Assembly: GCA_039621445.1 (NCBI GenBank)
Contig: CP154954.1
Span: forward strand, 46,045,847 to 46,109,846
Direction: 5' to 3'
DNA: 64,000 nucleotides
Source: Euglena gracilis
Lineage: Eukaryota; Euglenida; Euglenophyceae; Euglenales
Shown one piece after another: positions 24,001 through 33,044 of the stretch (the stretch's first letter is position 1; every line of letters starts with the position of its first letter). Under the pieces are notes generated by a model. It saw only the letters and a program-made list of their open reading frames with translations. It had not been told where the DNA came from and did not search any database. Made by a program: the position numbers and the translations under genes.

Positions 24001-24561
24001 TACCTCAGGATTTGGCAAAACCCCAGATAAAACCTGCCACAGGACTGCTGGGCTTCCATACTCGAAAACCACAATGAAACTGGACTGAAAAATCTGAAAA
24101 AACTGTGCCGATTCTCCAACATATGTCCCTGTCCAGGGGTAAGTTTCTCTCTGGAAAAACTGTCCCGTGACAAAAGGGACCAGCAAAAACACAAACCAAA
24201 ATTCCACCTGAGATGCCTGATTTGTCCCCGTCAGGGATGGTGACACATGTCAGTGCCGTGCCCCACCCCAAATGACATTTGGGACAACCGAAAACTGAAA
24301 ACTCTGAAACTGAAAATCATGATCTGGCTGCCTGAACACTAGGAGAAAAATCCCAAGCATCGTGGCTGGGCGTCTCCATTTAAGTGGAAAGCAACTGGGG
24401 AAAAAACATGCACCCCAGAAACCAGATTCAACAAATGTTTGACTTGGCTGTTTTTCATAAGCCAAACTCTGTGAACTGAAAATCCAGAATTAAACTTCTG
24501 GCTGATTTCGCATCTGCCTCCAACACCAAATTACGATGAAAAACGTATGAAACAACAACAA
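21096..24561. other. LTR-element internal region without recognisable genes
   Basis: About 3.5 kb. The plus strand is rich in AAAATC and CCCC tracts. I found no RT, integrase or other domain in any frame. Confidence 0.6.
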
Positions 24562-25076
24562 TCACAAAAAACAGACCACCGAAACATACTTGACACCGTA
24601 AAGTGCTGTGCTGTGCCAGTCAGTGGTTAGACCTGTGCTGAAAAAAATCACCACCACCACTGATATGGTGGAAACCACCCCCAGCTGTTCCAGGGATTTA
24701 AATGCCAGTCCCAACCCCACCAATCTTGAAACCAACTTGGTCTCAAAATCTGAAAGTCGTTCCAACTGCTTTTGGATGGCCTCCAGAATTTTTTCGTCTG
24801 TCTGAATTTCCTTGGCTGCGTGGCAAAATCTGAGGAAGATTTTTCAGAAGATGCTGATGACGGCTGCGAATTTGTGACATGTCCAGAATTCAGGTTCACA
24901 GACACAAAATTTTCTGGACCTGGAAACTTTTCACTGGACTGCAACTTTTCAGTGATTTCAAACATTTTCAGCCGTTCCTCCAGAATCTTTTCTTCACTCT
25001 CCAGCCGTTTTGACAGAGCCTCGCCCTTCTCACACAGGGACTGGATCCTTTCAGAAAAACGATTTTCTATACACAA
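24562..25076 (-). pseudogene. LTR-element coding segment: coiled coil followed by a hydrophobic segment, frame-broken
   Basis: Opens with MCIENRFSERIQSLCEKGEA, a coiled-coil-like run (KRLESEEKILEERLKMFEIT), then Ser-rich sequence. In a second frame (24765-24562) it continues with a hydrophobic VVSTISVVVVIFF segment. It could be the downstream part of the protein at 26578-27447, separated by the TIR cassette. No family recognised. Confidence 0.4.
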
Positions 25077-25187
25077 ATTGTGGCTGAGCCCAGATTTCAG
25101 CCTGAAAACGTGTTCAGCCAGGGGGCCCCCGAAGGGGGCCCCCTGAACACGTTTTCAGGCTGAAATCTGGGCTCAGCCACAATTTGT
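25073..25187. repeat. 115-bp near-perfect palindrome abutting the TIR cassette
   Basis: Arms of about 45 bp (from ACAAATTGTGGCTGAGCC) flank a GC-rich inner palindrome, with one 4-bp mismatch. The arms contain CTGAAAACGTGTTCAG, related to the cassette's TIR motif. Confidence 0.9.
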
Positions 25188-25284
25188 TTAAAAACGTGTT
25201 CAGAGCCCGCCAAATGCCTGCCCTGAAATTCGTGGTCATAATTCACGCAAGGGGTCAAAAACGCGAATTTGTGAAATTCGGACC

Positions 25285-25440
25285 CAAAAAACGGCGCCCT
25301 CACTGAAAACGTGCCTGAACACATATGCCTGCACTGAAAGCGTGTCATTGCCACAAATGCCCTCACTGAAAACGTGCCTGAACACAGATGCCTTCACTGA
25401 AAACGTGTCATTGCCACAAATGCCCTCACTGAAAACGTGT
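25285..25440. repeat. Subterminal tandem repeats, left
   Basis: Alternating units of CCTCACTGAAAACGTG and CTTCACTGAAAACGTGTC separated by ATTGCCACAAATG. The same units, in the same orientation, are at 26362-26510. Confidence 0.85.
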
Positions 25441-25459
25441 CACCCCCGCCCCCTTTTTT

Positions 25460-25477
25460 TTTTCCTTTTTCCCGCAG
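25460..25477 (+). promoter_or_regulatory. Probable SL trans-splice acceptor of the PHD-finger gene
   Basis: A T/C tract ends in CCCGCAG, 10 nt before the ATG. It resembles the psaD acceptor at 33124. Confidence 0.6.
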
Positions 25478-25487
25478 CCCTGCCAAT

Positions 25488-26186
25488 ATGGCCAAACGCA
25501 CAGCAAACTTTGTGAATGGTCTTTTGCCACCACCCCCTAGAACGGAACTGTTCCTGGCTGCTCTCGCGGTATACCAGCAAGATGCCAAGAAGCCGAAGGT
25601 TGACCCCCTTCATGGCACCTTGCTGGCACAGGGCAACACAAAGAAAAAGTCCGGCTCCGTGGGTGCAGAGCTTGCTGCTGTTGCCAACTGTTTGGAGTTC
25701 GCCAAACTGTGTCAACATCGGCAAGCCTCTTATCCTGAGCTGGATGCTTTCTTTGTTGCCTGGACGGGATGGGAGCTGGAACCCAGCCTGTTGTTCGATG
25801 AGGCGAGCGTCATCGAACAATGTGTGGCTCAACGTGAGCAGCAGTCGGGAACTTTGTTCGTTTCAGGGAATCGTTTGGCAACCTCTTTTCAGACATACGT
25901 GAATGCCGTCGCTCGGGCATTCCGCAAAACAACGACCGAGGGAGTAGTGTTGCCTTCCTCAGAGCGCCAATTCCCCCACTTCAACGAGATGTTTTCGCGT
26001 TCCCTGGAGCGCGAACAGGAGAAATGTGGTTTTTGTGGTGTTGCGATTCCGAAAAATCCAAATTGTGTGGACCTGAACAAAGTTGTCTGTGACGCCTGCG
26101 GTTTGGCATATCATTTTCATTGCCAAGATTTGCGGCGGCCACCAAAGTATGGCTCTTTTTTGTGTAAAGCCTGTCGTGTGCCGTGA
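25488..26186 (+). CDS. PHD-finger protein of unknown function (TIR cassette cargo)
   Basis: 232 residues starting MAKRTANFVNGLLPPPPRTE. The C-terminus is an exact Cys4-His-Cys3 PHD pattern: CGFC, 17 residues, CDAC, 4, H, 2, C, 13, CKAC (about residues 180-230). PHD fingers usually read histone H3 tails. The N-terminal 170 residues are helical-looking and unrecognised. ATG 25488 follows a pyrimidine tract ending CCCGCAG at 25477, a likely SL acceptor. Intact and without introns, it lies opposite to the host LTR element. It could be a captured cellular gene or a recruitment factor for the element. Confidence 0.75.
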   Translation: MAKRTANFVNGLLPPPPRTELFLAALAVYQQDAKKPKVDPLHGTLLAQGNTKKKSGSVGAELAAVANCLEFAKLCQHRQASYPELDAFFVAWTGWELEPSLLFDEASVIEQCVAQREQQSGTLFVSGNRLATSFQTYVNAVARAFRKTTTEGVVLPSSERQFPHFNEMFSRSLEREQEKCGFCGVAIPKNPNCVDLNKVVCDACGLAYHFHCQDLRRPPKYGSFLCKACRVP

Positions 26187-26361
26187 TTTTCGCCCCTTCC
26201 CTGTCGTTGTGCCAAGGCAACGTAGCCTTCTTGTTGTCGTCTTCGTGTTGTGGAGTGCCCCCGACCCGCCTCACCCGTTGAGGACCACCCGGCCTCTCAA
26301 CCGCACGCCGATTTTTCATGATTGCGATTTTGCACGCCGATTTTTCTTGCTGGGGGTTGCC

Positions 26362-26510
26362 ACAGATGCCCTCACTGAAAACGTGCCTGAACACAGATGC
26401 CTTCACTGAAAACGTGTCATTGCCACAAATGCCCTCATTGAAAACGTGCCTGAACACAGATGCCTTCACTGAAAACGTGTCATTGCCACAAATGCCCTCA
26501 TTGAAAACGT
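26362..26510. repeat. Subterminal tandem repeats, right
   Basis: Copies of the CTGAAAACGTG unit. Direct rather than inverted relative to the left block, although the outer TIRs are inverted. Confidence 0.85.
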
Positions 26511-26577
26511 GTTCATGACCACGAATTTCAGGGCAGGCATTTGGCGGGCTGAACACGTTTTTAATTTCACTGCAAGT

Positions 26578-27447
26578 TCATGTGAAAAGGTCATGAAAAC
26601 CATCTGCCAAATTTCTCAGACGGGTTTCAATTTCAGCCGTCCGTCCCTCCAAGTGGCTGGACTCACTTTGGCTGGGCACTTCCTCCAGTTTCGTCAGTCT
26701 CTCGTTCAGAGGAAAAGTGTTTGAAAACAATTCTGTGATACCTGCCTCAACTTTTTGCCACCACTCATCCCAGGGGTCATAAAAAGTTTCAGGTTTTGTG
26801 ACCTCTGAAGTTTGCACACTGTCTGATTTGACACTCAGCTGTCCGGATTCAGATTCGCACCGCACACCTCTCATTTGCAAAGCATTTGGACAAGGGTCAA
26901 AACTTTCTTGTTTAACTTCAGGTTCTCCTGACAGTGAACTTGTTGGGCTTACCCCTGACGGTTTACAAGATTGACATGGAGAAGATGAGTCAGGGCCATG
27001 AGAATGTCCAATGGCTGCTTCACATCTGAGTTTCCTAAACTCCCTCTGAGACGCCAGATATTCAGCCTCCCTTTTTCTTTGTTCCTCTGTTTGGGTATCA
27101 CTGAATTGAATTCCCAACAATTTGAATTGGTCACAGTATTCTTTGATTTCTTTGTCATCAACGGAATCTAAAAATTCTTCACTGACAGAGTCAGTGAAGC
27201 CACCTCTGCGTACCATGTTGGGGGGTTTGGAGGACCCTGCTCGCCCGGGGGGGCTGCTTTCGCTGGGGCCACAATTTCCTTTTTCTGGCCCTGGTGGGCT
27301 CAGGCCAGGGCCTTTGGCAAGTTGGGCCCCGTTTTCAAATAAATCCACAGGTGGTAATGGGGGTGAGGTGTGCCCCCCCGACCCAGGTCCCCCTGTCTCC
27401 CCGCGTAGGATCGTTTTTAGCCTCCACTGTTTTGCCTTTTCAAACAT
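26578..27447 (-). CDS. LTR-element ORF, unknown acidic/coiled-coil protein
   Basis: About 289 codons from ATG 27447 (MFEKAKQWRLKTILRG) in the 5' LTR to a TGA at 26578. The first 75 residues are Pro/Gly-rich and LTR-encoded; then comes a charged region (FTDSVSEEFLDSVDDKEIKE) and a C-terminal helical stretch. The LTR-encoded start makes it an element protein, possibly gag-like. No zinc knuckle is seen. The stop lies just before the TIR cassette insertion. Confidence 0.5.
   Translation of the reverse strand: MFEKAKQWRLKTILRGETGGPGSGGHTSPPLPPVDLFENGAQLAKGPGLSPPGPEKGNCGPSESSPPGRAGSSKPPNMVRRGGFTDSVSEEFLDSVDDKEIKEYCDQFKLLGIQFSDTQTEEQRKREAEYLASQREFRKLRCEAAIGHSHGPDSSSPCQSCKPSGVSPTSSLSGEPEVKQESFDPCPNALQMRGVRCESESGQLSVKSDSVQTSEVTKPETFYDPWDEWWQKVEAGITELFSNTFPLNERLTKLEEVPSQSESSHLEGRTAEIETRLRNLADGFHDLFT
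27196..27215 (-). other. Primer-binding-site-like sequence
   Basis: Read on the minus strand, TGGTACGCAGAGGTGG follows the LTR with no gap. TGG plus complementarity to a tRNA acceptor end is the usual PBS form. The primer tRNA was not identified. Confidence 0.6.
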
Positions 27448-27813
27448 TTGGATCAAAAGGTGAGCAAAGACAAACCAACCCTCCTACTTGGAAGCACACA
27501 GCAGAGCACAACAAACCTTGGACTTGAGAAGGTGGGCAAGTACCTTTGAGTTCAGGTGTTGAGTGGGACAAAGAATGTGGAAATGAATGCCTTGGCTTCC
27601 TGATGTTATTTGAATTGATCTTTTTGCTCTTCAAGTCTCCAATTGACTTTTCTTCTTTTCTGATTCTCAAATCGAATTCTCAAATTCTTCTTGAAATTTG
27701 CTGCGGTTCCAATTCCACTCGTGTGGCGGTTGACTTGCTTTGGAGGTTCCTACTGGGAATTTTCTGGGAATTTTTGGGAAATTTTTGGCTGCCGCCGCCA
27801 GCGGCAGCCGACA
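27216..27813 (-). repeat. 5' LTR
   Basis: 598 bp. It holds the ATG (27447) of the ORF that runs through the PBS into the internal region. Confidence 0.85.
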
Positions 27814-27817
27814 GTTT
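27814..27817. repeat. Target-site duplication (GTTT), right
   Basis: Partner of 20480-20483. It lies 14 bp beyond the LINE stop codon, so the insertion is in the LINE 3' UTR. Confidence 0.6.
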
Positions 27818-27831
27818 GGGCTCAAAGGCCT

Positions 27832-30800
27832 TCAGACAGAATATGGTGAGTGGGCGGAAGACAGGGTGATCTCATCTTTGGAAGAATACAAGCTCCAAAC
27901 GAGCTGTCTGCTGACTTCTCTGGTTAGTGTGAAGGACAGGCCTTGCCAAATGTCTGCTTCTGCGGCACGCCGTTGCCACCCTTCCCGCTGCCCCAGAAGG
28001 GCCTTGAGGAGGGTGGCCATCAAGGAGCGCGCTTCTTGTCCCATGCCCCCATAGCAGTCCATGACGAATGGCATCAACCGCCAGCCCAGTCGTTGGCATG
28101 TTGCATCATATTTGGCATGCTTTTCAGCCTCCTGGCGTGTTTGCCATTGTGAAAGGCTCTCTGCACTTCGCAACGGATGACTTTGCGCAAGGGTGTGGCG
28201 GATTGTCACATCCACTGCAACGGGTCCATCACTGTCCAAGCGAGGAATGAAGATGTCCCCAGGCCGGGAACGGTCATCAGCTCGTTGTTCTTTATGGGCT
28301 GTAAATCCTGCCTTCTGTGTTGTGGTTGTCAGAAAATCTTGGACAGCCCCGTGCCGCCGGGTAATGAAGTTTGATTTGCAGCAAACGAGGTGGTGTCCGA
28401 GAAAATCAGATTGTCCAAAGCACTTGGGACAGAGGTTGGGATCGGATTCCATTGGTGTGAGAGTCATTCCGAGGGACCAACGAAGTGTGCAGCGGAATTC
28501 AGCCGTGGGTAACAGGGTGCGGAGTCCTTGAGATGGTGTCAAGGCGGCCCATGCCATAGCGTGAGGTTGGCATTGGCTTGCAAAGCGTACAGCATCAGGT
28601 CCATTCAATGTGTCCCGAAGTGTTTTCTGGCGGGCAAGCATGCTCTGCTGATTCCACCACCGTTGAGAATTGTGTGGAGACTGTGCCTGAGAGATCAAGT
28701 TTTTGTCACTGGCCCATTGTGGCAGTGGGGCCAAATGACCAAGTTCATTGAGGGCTGTCCGTAAACAATCGTCAACGTCTTTGGGAAGGATGTCCATGGC
28801 AGCGGGCAGGCCCAAGACAGAGGGAGCTCTTCGACAGAAGTCCACCACTTGAGACAATCTGGCAGGCGCACGTTGAAATAGTGGATCGGAGATTCCCAGT
28901 CCACCGCATCTGATGGCCAGGGAAACTTGCAACCATTCTTCTGGGGTGCAAGGGGAGCCGACCATGCTACTGAATGTTTCCCGAATAATTCCCGACAATG
29001 TCTTGCATGCCGCTGTTGCAGAGGCGATTTTGCAGGCGCGCAAGAGGTCATTCACTTTGCAAGCGGATAAACAAAAACGAAGCAAGGTGAATTGCACATG
29101 CGATTGAGGTAGGTGCTGAAGTACTGTGCAAGAACGTCGGATGTCTTCAATGCGCTTATTCCAAACTTCTTCACAGAAGCGGTCATCTTCTTGGTGTTGG
29201 GACAGGGCCCCCCAAAACTTTCAAACCAGAACCAGCAACAAAGGCGGTCAGTGGTATTTGATGTAAGGGGCTGTCCTGTGGCGTGCCAGGGGGAATGCAA
29301 GGGACACCTTCTGTTGATGTGAACGCTGGTCCCCACAATCGACACTTTGCAGGGTTCACGGCCAACCCAAGCGCGGCTGCCTCGCGAATCAGAAAGGCAA
29401 GGGCATTGTGCAGCTGGGCTGGCGATCCCAGCAGATGGGCGTCATCCAAATACCAGCCCTGCCATTCGACCAAGGGTGAGAGGCCCTCACAAAGGTCTTG
29501 TACTCCCCAGGCGAAAGCGGCTGGTCCACATGGGTCACCTTGCTGAGCTCCCCTTTCGGAAGGCAGACAATGGTTTCCACAATACAGCTTGCTGTGTTGG
29601 GCGTAGCATGAATCCAGCCAAGGGCACGCTTCTGGGCATCGTCTACGGATGGATTGCAGGATTTTTTCCCGTGACAAAGAATTGAAGGCATTCCTGAAAT
29701 CCACTTGAAGCAGCCCCCAGCGATTGTCTCTGTCCGAGTGCAGAGTGTCCACCATTTGTTGGATTCCCATTGCGATCAGTGGACAAGCATTCGGCACACC
29801 AACGCCACATTGTGGGGGACTCAGTTCTTTCAAAGCGTTTACCACTGTTGGATGGCGCATGAGACATTTGCCAACCAAACGGCGGAGGGTTTCACCTGCT
29901 GCGATTGGGCGAGTGTCTTCATCACACACCGTGTGCTCCACAAGGTTTCCAAAAGCATCCTCTTCCATTGCTGTTTGTTTGTTTTGTTTTCGCAGCGGCG
30001 TCAACCTGGCGGAAGAAAGAATTGGGGCCATGCCAGGGTGAACACCCTTTGTAATTGCCCGACAGATGAAGGTATCAAGCACTTCGAGGAGGTCATCTCC
30101 ACAAGCCCCTGGGTAGTCTCCAACCATGGCCTTGAGGTGGTCGGGTCTCAGGCCAGAAGGGCCCGGTGCGGACTCCTTTGGGAACCCGAATATAGCTTTG
30201 CGCAGATTTTGCAATCGCTCTTTTGTGCTTTCCGGGTCTGAAGGAAAGGTGATCGTTTGGGAAGAGTCGGACACTGGGATGCGCGGTGGAGGCTCTGGTG
30301 GGTGAAGGTCACGTAGCCTTTGAATCACTTTTGGGTCATTGCTGTTCTGAACCCCTTCAGAGGTGAGCTCTCGGCAGGCTTTTGAAATGGCCCCGTGGCC
30401 AACAAGGCTTTCAATGCGGGAGAGGAAGCGTTCTTCAGTTGCCTTGGCCGCCAGTGCTGTTTTTTGCCTTGTCTGTCTGCCTTGCGGCTTTTGTGGGAGA
30501 CTGGAGTCCAACCAAGAATCAAACACAGGACGGGTGAGATACAGGCGAGCTCGTTCTGCAATTTTTCTCCCCACCATCGCCCAGTTTGATCGCCCGCCAC
30601 GCTGCAAAGGACAGAGCACCGCTTTGGGGAAGGCCCACAAGGCGTGCAGGGTTTCCCAGCCAGGTTCCATGTTGAAATGCTTCATCAGTTGCAGGTAGGT
30701 TTGATTGACATTGAGGAGGGCTCCACGTGGCAGGTATACAAGGGTCCCTCGATCATCAAAAGAAATTTCCTCAAAAGTGGGATGAAGGGATGGTGGGCAT

Positions 30801-31432
30801 GGAGCAGAGAATGGCGTAACCCCAGCAATGTGATTTTGACCAATGGGGCTTGGTGGGGGTCTAGCTGGGGCTGGTGATGATGCTGCTGCGGTTGTTGCCA
30901 CTGAGGATGAAGAGCTGGCACCCAAAGGGGGGTTGGAGAAGTTCAGGAAAGGCGTCGCCTGATTTGCTTGCATCCACATGGCCCCAACATCTGACGAGGG
31001 GAAGGGTCCTGGTCCTTGTGTGCCAATTGGGTTCGCCATGATGACCGTGGAGCACATTGAGGGGAGGCCTTGTTGGCCAAAGAACAACGGACCCGGCAGA
31101 TTTGGGAACCAAGATCGCCTTTCCAATGGTGGCACTGCGGGTGGTGGTGGTGCGGTCGGGGGGATGGAGATTTGTGATGCTGGCGCCATGTCAACGTCCT
31201 CACCCGACACCGACGGGGGCTCTGCGGGCGGTGGTGCAGTAGGAGGGATGGAGATTTGTGATGCTGGTGCCATGTCAATATCCTCAACCGACACAAATGG
31301 TGGGTCTGTAGGAGGTCCGGGGTTACTTTCAATGTCCCCGCAGGTCAGTAAAGACCGACCTCGGCCTGCTCCCCCCGATGCTGCCAGGGTAGGCTGTGTG
31401 CCGTCTTTTGCAGGAGTAGAAGGCACAAGCAC
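27832..31432 (-). CDS. LINE ORF2: 2A-like peptide, reverse transcriptase, CCHC, restriction-like endonuclease
   Basis: Would copy LINE RNA at a nicked target. N-terminal: the 2A-like motif LLTCGDIESNPGP, followed by Pro-rich repeats. RT: a SAPGPSGLRPDHLK block, VDFRNAFNSL, GAQQGDPCGP and the catalytic YLDD (about 29440-29455). C-terminal: a CPKC...HH...C zinc motif (about 28380-28430), then RPGDIFIP and VAVDVTI, with a downstream KHAKYD, the PD-(D/E)XK pattern of RLE-type LINEs. A single frame break lies in the G run near 29205; on either side the reading is open (31432-29183, then to 27832). The upstream start is a non-ATG codon, so the N-terminus probably continues into the preceding frame. 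No apurinic endonuclease domain was seen. Confidence 0.82.
31313..31354 (-). other. 2A-like ribosome-skipping motif
   Basis: Encodes LLTCGDIESNPGPP. D-x-E-x-NPG-P is the minimal 2A consensus; skipping would occur between Gly and Pro. It sits at the N-terminal end of LINE ORF2, as in trypanosome L1Tc/ingi elements. Activity here is inferred. Confidence 0.85.
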
Positions 31433-31434
31433 TT

Positions 31435-33011
31435 TTATTTGTTTGGCCGACGTTGGGGGTTTTTTCCGGTCAGCGGAGAGGGAACCTGGGGGTTGTCAAG
31501 TTCATTTTGCTGAGCAGGAGAGCTGAATCTGGCAGAACTGCCTAGCTGGGGGGCCACTGTTGCAGACCGAAAAGTGGATGTGCTGTCTGGCTGGGGGGCC
31601 ACTGTTGCAGGCCAAAATGTGGGTGAGCGTGGTTTGCCAGTTTGTCGGGGGCTTTTCAGGCTGAGTGCAAAAATGGTGTCCGAGGGGGCCTTTGCAGGCC
31701 CATGGCCTTTGTAGGCCACTGGGACAAAATGCTGCAAACATGACAAAAAGGTGTCACAGGGGGGCCTTTGCAGGCCCAGGGCCTTTGCAGGCCACTGGAG
31801 CAAAATGGTGTTGGGGGTGGGCCTTTGCAGGCCCAGGGCCTTTGCAGGCCACTGGGGTAAAACAGTGTTATTGAGGGGTTGGGGTGGCAAAATGTTTTTC
31901 AATGTCAAGTCAAAACTGCTGCAAAATGTGTCACTGAGGGGTTGGGGTGGCAGAATGTTTTTCAATGTCAAGTCAAAACTGCTGCAAAATGTGTCATAGC
32001 GGGTTTGCCATTTCGATTGATCAGAAGTTTGGGATGCAATGCAAAACACAGAAAAGAAGACACTGGAGCTGAAAGTGGCACTTAAACCCCCCCCCCCAAA
32101 TATAAGAAACCCCTCGCTATAAGAAACCCCCAAATATAAGAAACCCTTTGGCTGATTTTCAGCCGACACCCAAATATAAGAAACCCCCAAATATAAGAAA
32201 CCCCTGGGCTGTTGGACGTCAATCCAATTATAAGAAACCCCTCATTTTCACCATGGGTCACAGCAAATCTCAAGGCGTGATCAACACAAAGATGAAGCCA
32301 ATCTAGTCTATTTCTTCTTTGCAAAGCAAGAGTTCAGAAGCAACTGCTATTTGGAAACACCTGTCCGTGTCACGACCCCCTTCCCCACTGTTTGAATCCT
32401 ACACACAGTGGTCACATGTAATTATTTATATGAAGGAACCGAAGGAAGAAAAAGTTCCATTTATAAGAAACCCTTGGGGCCGGCCTTCGACACCCAAATT
32501 TAAGAAACCCCCAAATATAAGAAACCCTTTGGGCCGATCGGCCGACACCCAAATATAAGAAACGGGTTTCTTATATTTGGGGGGGGGGGTTTAATGGTTG
32601 GCAGATGGGGGGCCTTTGCAGGCCCAGATGAGGGGGCCTTTGAAGGCCCAGATGAGGGGGCCTTTGCAGGCCCAGATGAGGGGGCCTTTGCAGGCCCAGA
32701 TGAGGGGGCCTTTGCAGGCCCATAAGGTGCCACCAGGGCTGAGCAGCCCAGTACGCCAATGACGACAGCATGTCCAGCTGCAGCAGTACACCAGTACCCG
32801 CTCCTGCCTGCACCAGCAGGACTTCTTCTGCTGCACCACCAGGAGTTCCTCTGCCTGCACCAGCAGGACTTCAAGGCTGCTTCTGCCTGCACCAGCAGGA
32901 CTTCAGGACGTCTTCTGCCTGCACCAGCAGGACTTGTAAGTGACTCTCAATGGCAATTGAACTCTTGACTTGGATACCTGACCCCACCAGGGGCTTTCAA
33001 TTGTCCGCCAT
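31435..33011 (-). pseudogene. LINE 5' region / ORF1-like, repeat-rich and broken
   Basis: The first ATG after the SL copy (33011) stops after four codons. Downstream, open frames encode low-complexity repeats: GPAKAPSS units (32598-32725, a unit of about 24 bp with CCTTTGCAGGCCCAGATGAG), a CCTGCACCAGCAGGACTTC repeat (32805-32935), and further CCTTTGCAGGCCCAGGGC units (31690-31860). A 513-bp foldback element (32082-32594) splits the region. The frame ending at 31435 overlaps the start of ORF2. No conserved domain recognised. Confidence 0.55.
32082..32594. mobile_element. C-run foldback element inserted in the LINE 5' region
   Basis: Terminal inverted repeats of about 28 bp: a C run, then AAATATAAGAAACCC on the left, and its complement ending in a G run on the right. 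They are flanked by TTAA (or TA within it). Internal copies of AAATATAAGAAACCCC recur about six times. No ORF of its own. Confidence 0.78.
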
Positions 33012-33019
33012 GTATTATG

Positions 33020-33044
33020 CGAAAAAAAATAGACACTCAGAAAG
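33020..33044 (-). other. Genomic copy of the Euglena spliced-leader exon at the LINE 5' end
   Basis: Read on the minus strand the 25 nt begin CTTTCTGAGTGTCTA, then eight T and CG. They match the E. gracilis SL (from memory) from its second nucleotide to its end. It is followed directly by CATAATACATGGC. This is what reverse transcription of a trans-spliced LINE mRNA would leave. Confidence 0.88.

Larger units (their letters stand above)
25188..26564. mobile_element. TIR cassette carrying a PHD-finger gene, flanked by TTAA
   Basis: Inverted repeats of about 50 bp (25192-25238 and 26512-26560) share AAACGTGTTCAG and CCCGCCAAATGCCTGCCCTG. TTAA lies directly outside both (25188-25191, 26561-26564). 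Inside each TIR are tandem copies of a CTGAAAACGTG-containing unit. The single plus-strand gene (25488-26186) has its own trans-splice acceptor. No DDE transposase is seen, so it is non-autonomous or of an unrecognised type. TTAA targeting is typical of piggyBac, but the AT-rich junction makes this tentative. Confidence 0.72.
20484..27813 (-). mobile_element. Non-autonomous LTR retrotransposon (7.3 kb) in the LINE 3' UTR
   Basis: Two direct repeats of about 600 bp (20484-21083 and 27216-27813) start TGTTGG and end CCGACA. Minus-strand orientation is set by a PBS-like TGGTACGCAGAGG directly inside the 5' LTR (27215 downward) and a purine tract CAAGGGAGGGGG directly before the 3' LTR (21095-21084). 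A 4-bp target duplication GTTT lies at 20480-20483 and 27814-27817. The LTRs differ at roughly ten positions, implying a fairly young insertion. No protease, RT, RNase H or integrase is seen, so it is a LARD-like derivative. It carries two minus-strand coding segments and a nested TIR cassette. Confidence 0.83.
20161..33044 (-). mobile_element. SL-tagged LINE with 2A-like peptide and RLE-type endonuclease, interrupted by an LTR element
   Basis: On the minus strand, from 5' to 3': an SL exon copy (33044-33020), a repeat-rich 5' region (33019-31433), then a long ORF with 2A-like motif, reverse transcriptase and C-terminal CCHC plus restriction-like endonuclease, stopping at 27832. The 3' UTR continues to 27814, is interrupted by the LTR element 20484-27813, and resumes at 20483. 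No poly(A) is visible before the DIRS element begins at 20160, so the 3' end is uncertain. Trypanosomatid LINEs are known with 2A (L1Tc) and with RLE (SLACS/CZAR/CRE); this element combines features of both groups. Confidence 0.82.

Noticed and set aside
21096-24561. Degraded pol gene inside the LTR element
   Set aside because: Looked in all frames for RT, RNase H, protease and integrase motifs; none seen.
25488-26186. piggyBac transposase
   Set aside because: Only a PHD-type zinc motif and TTAA borders fit; no DDD catalytic domain is present in 232 residues.
33020-33044. SL RNA gene
   Set aside because: The SL match is followed by an ATG-containing leader instead of a GT donor and snRNA-like 3' part; the same holds for 15419-15443.
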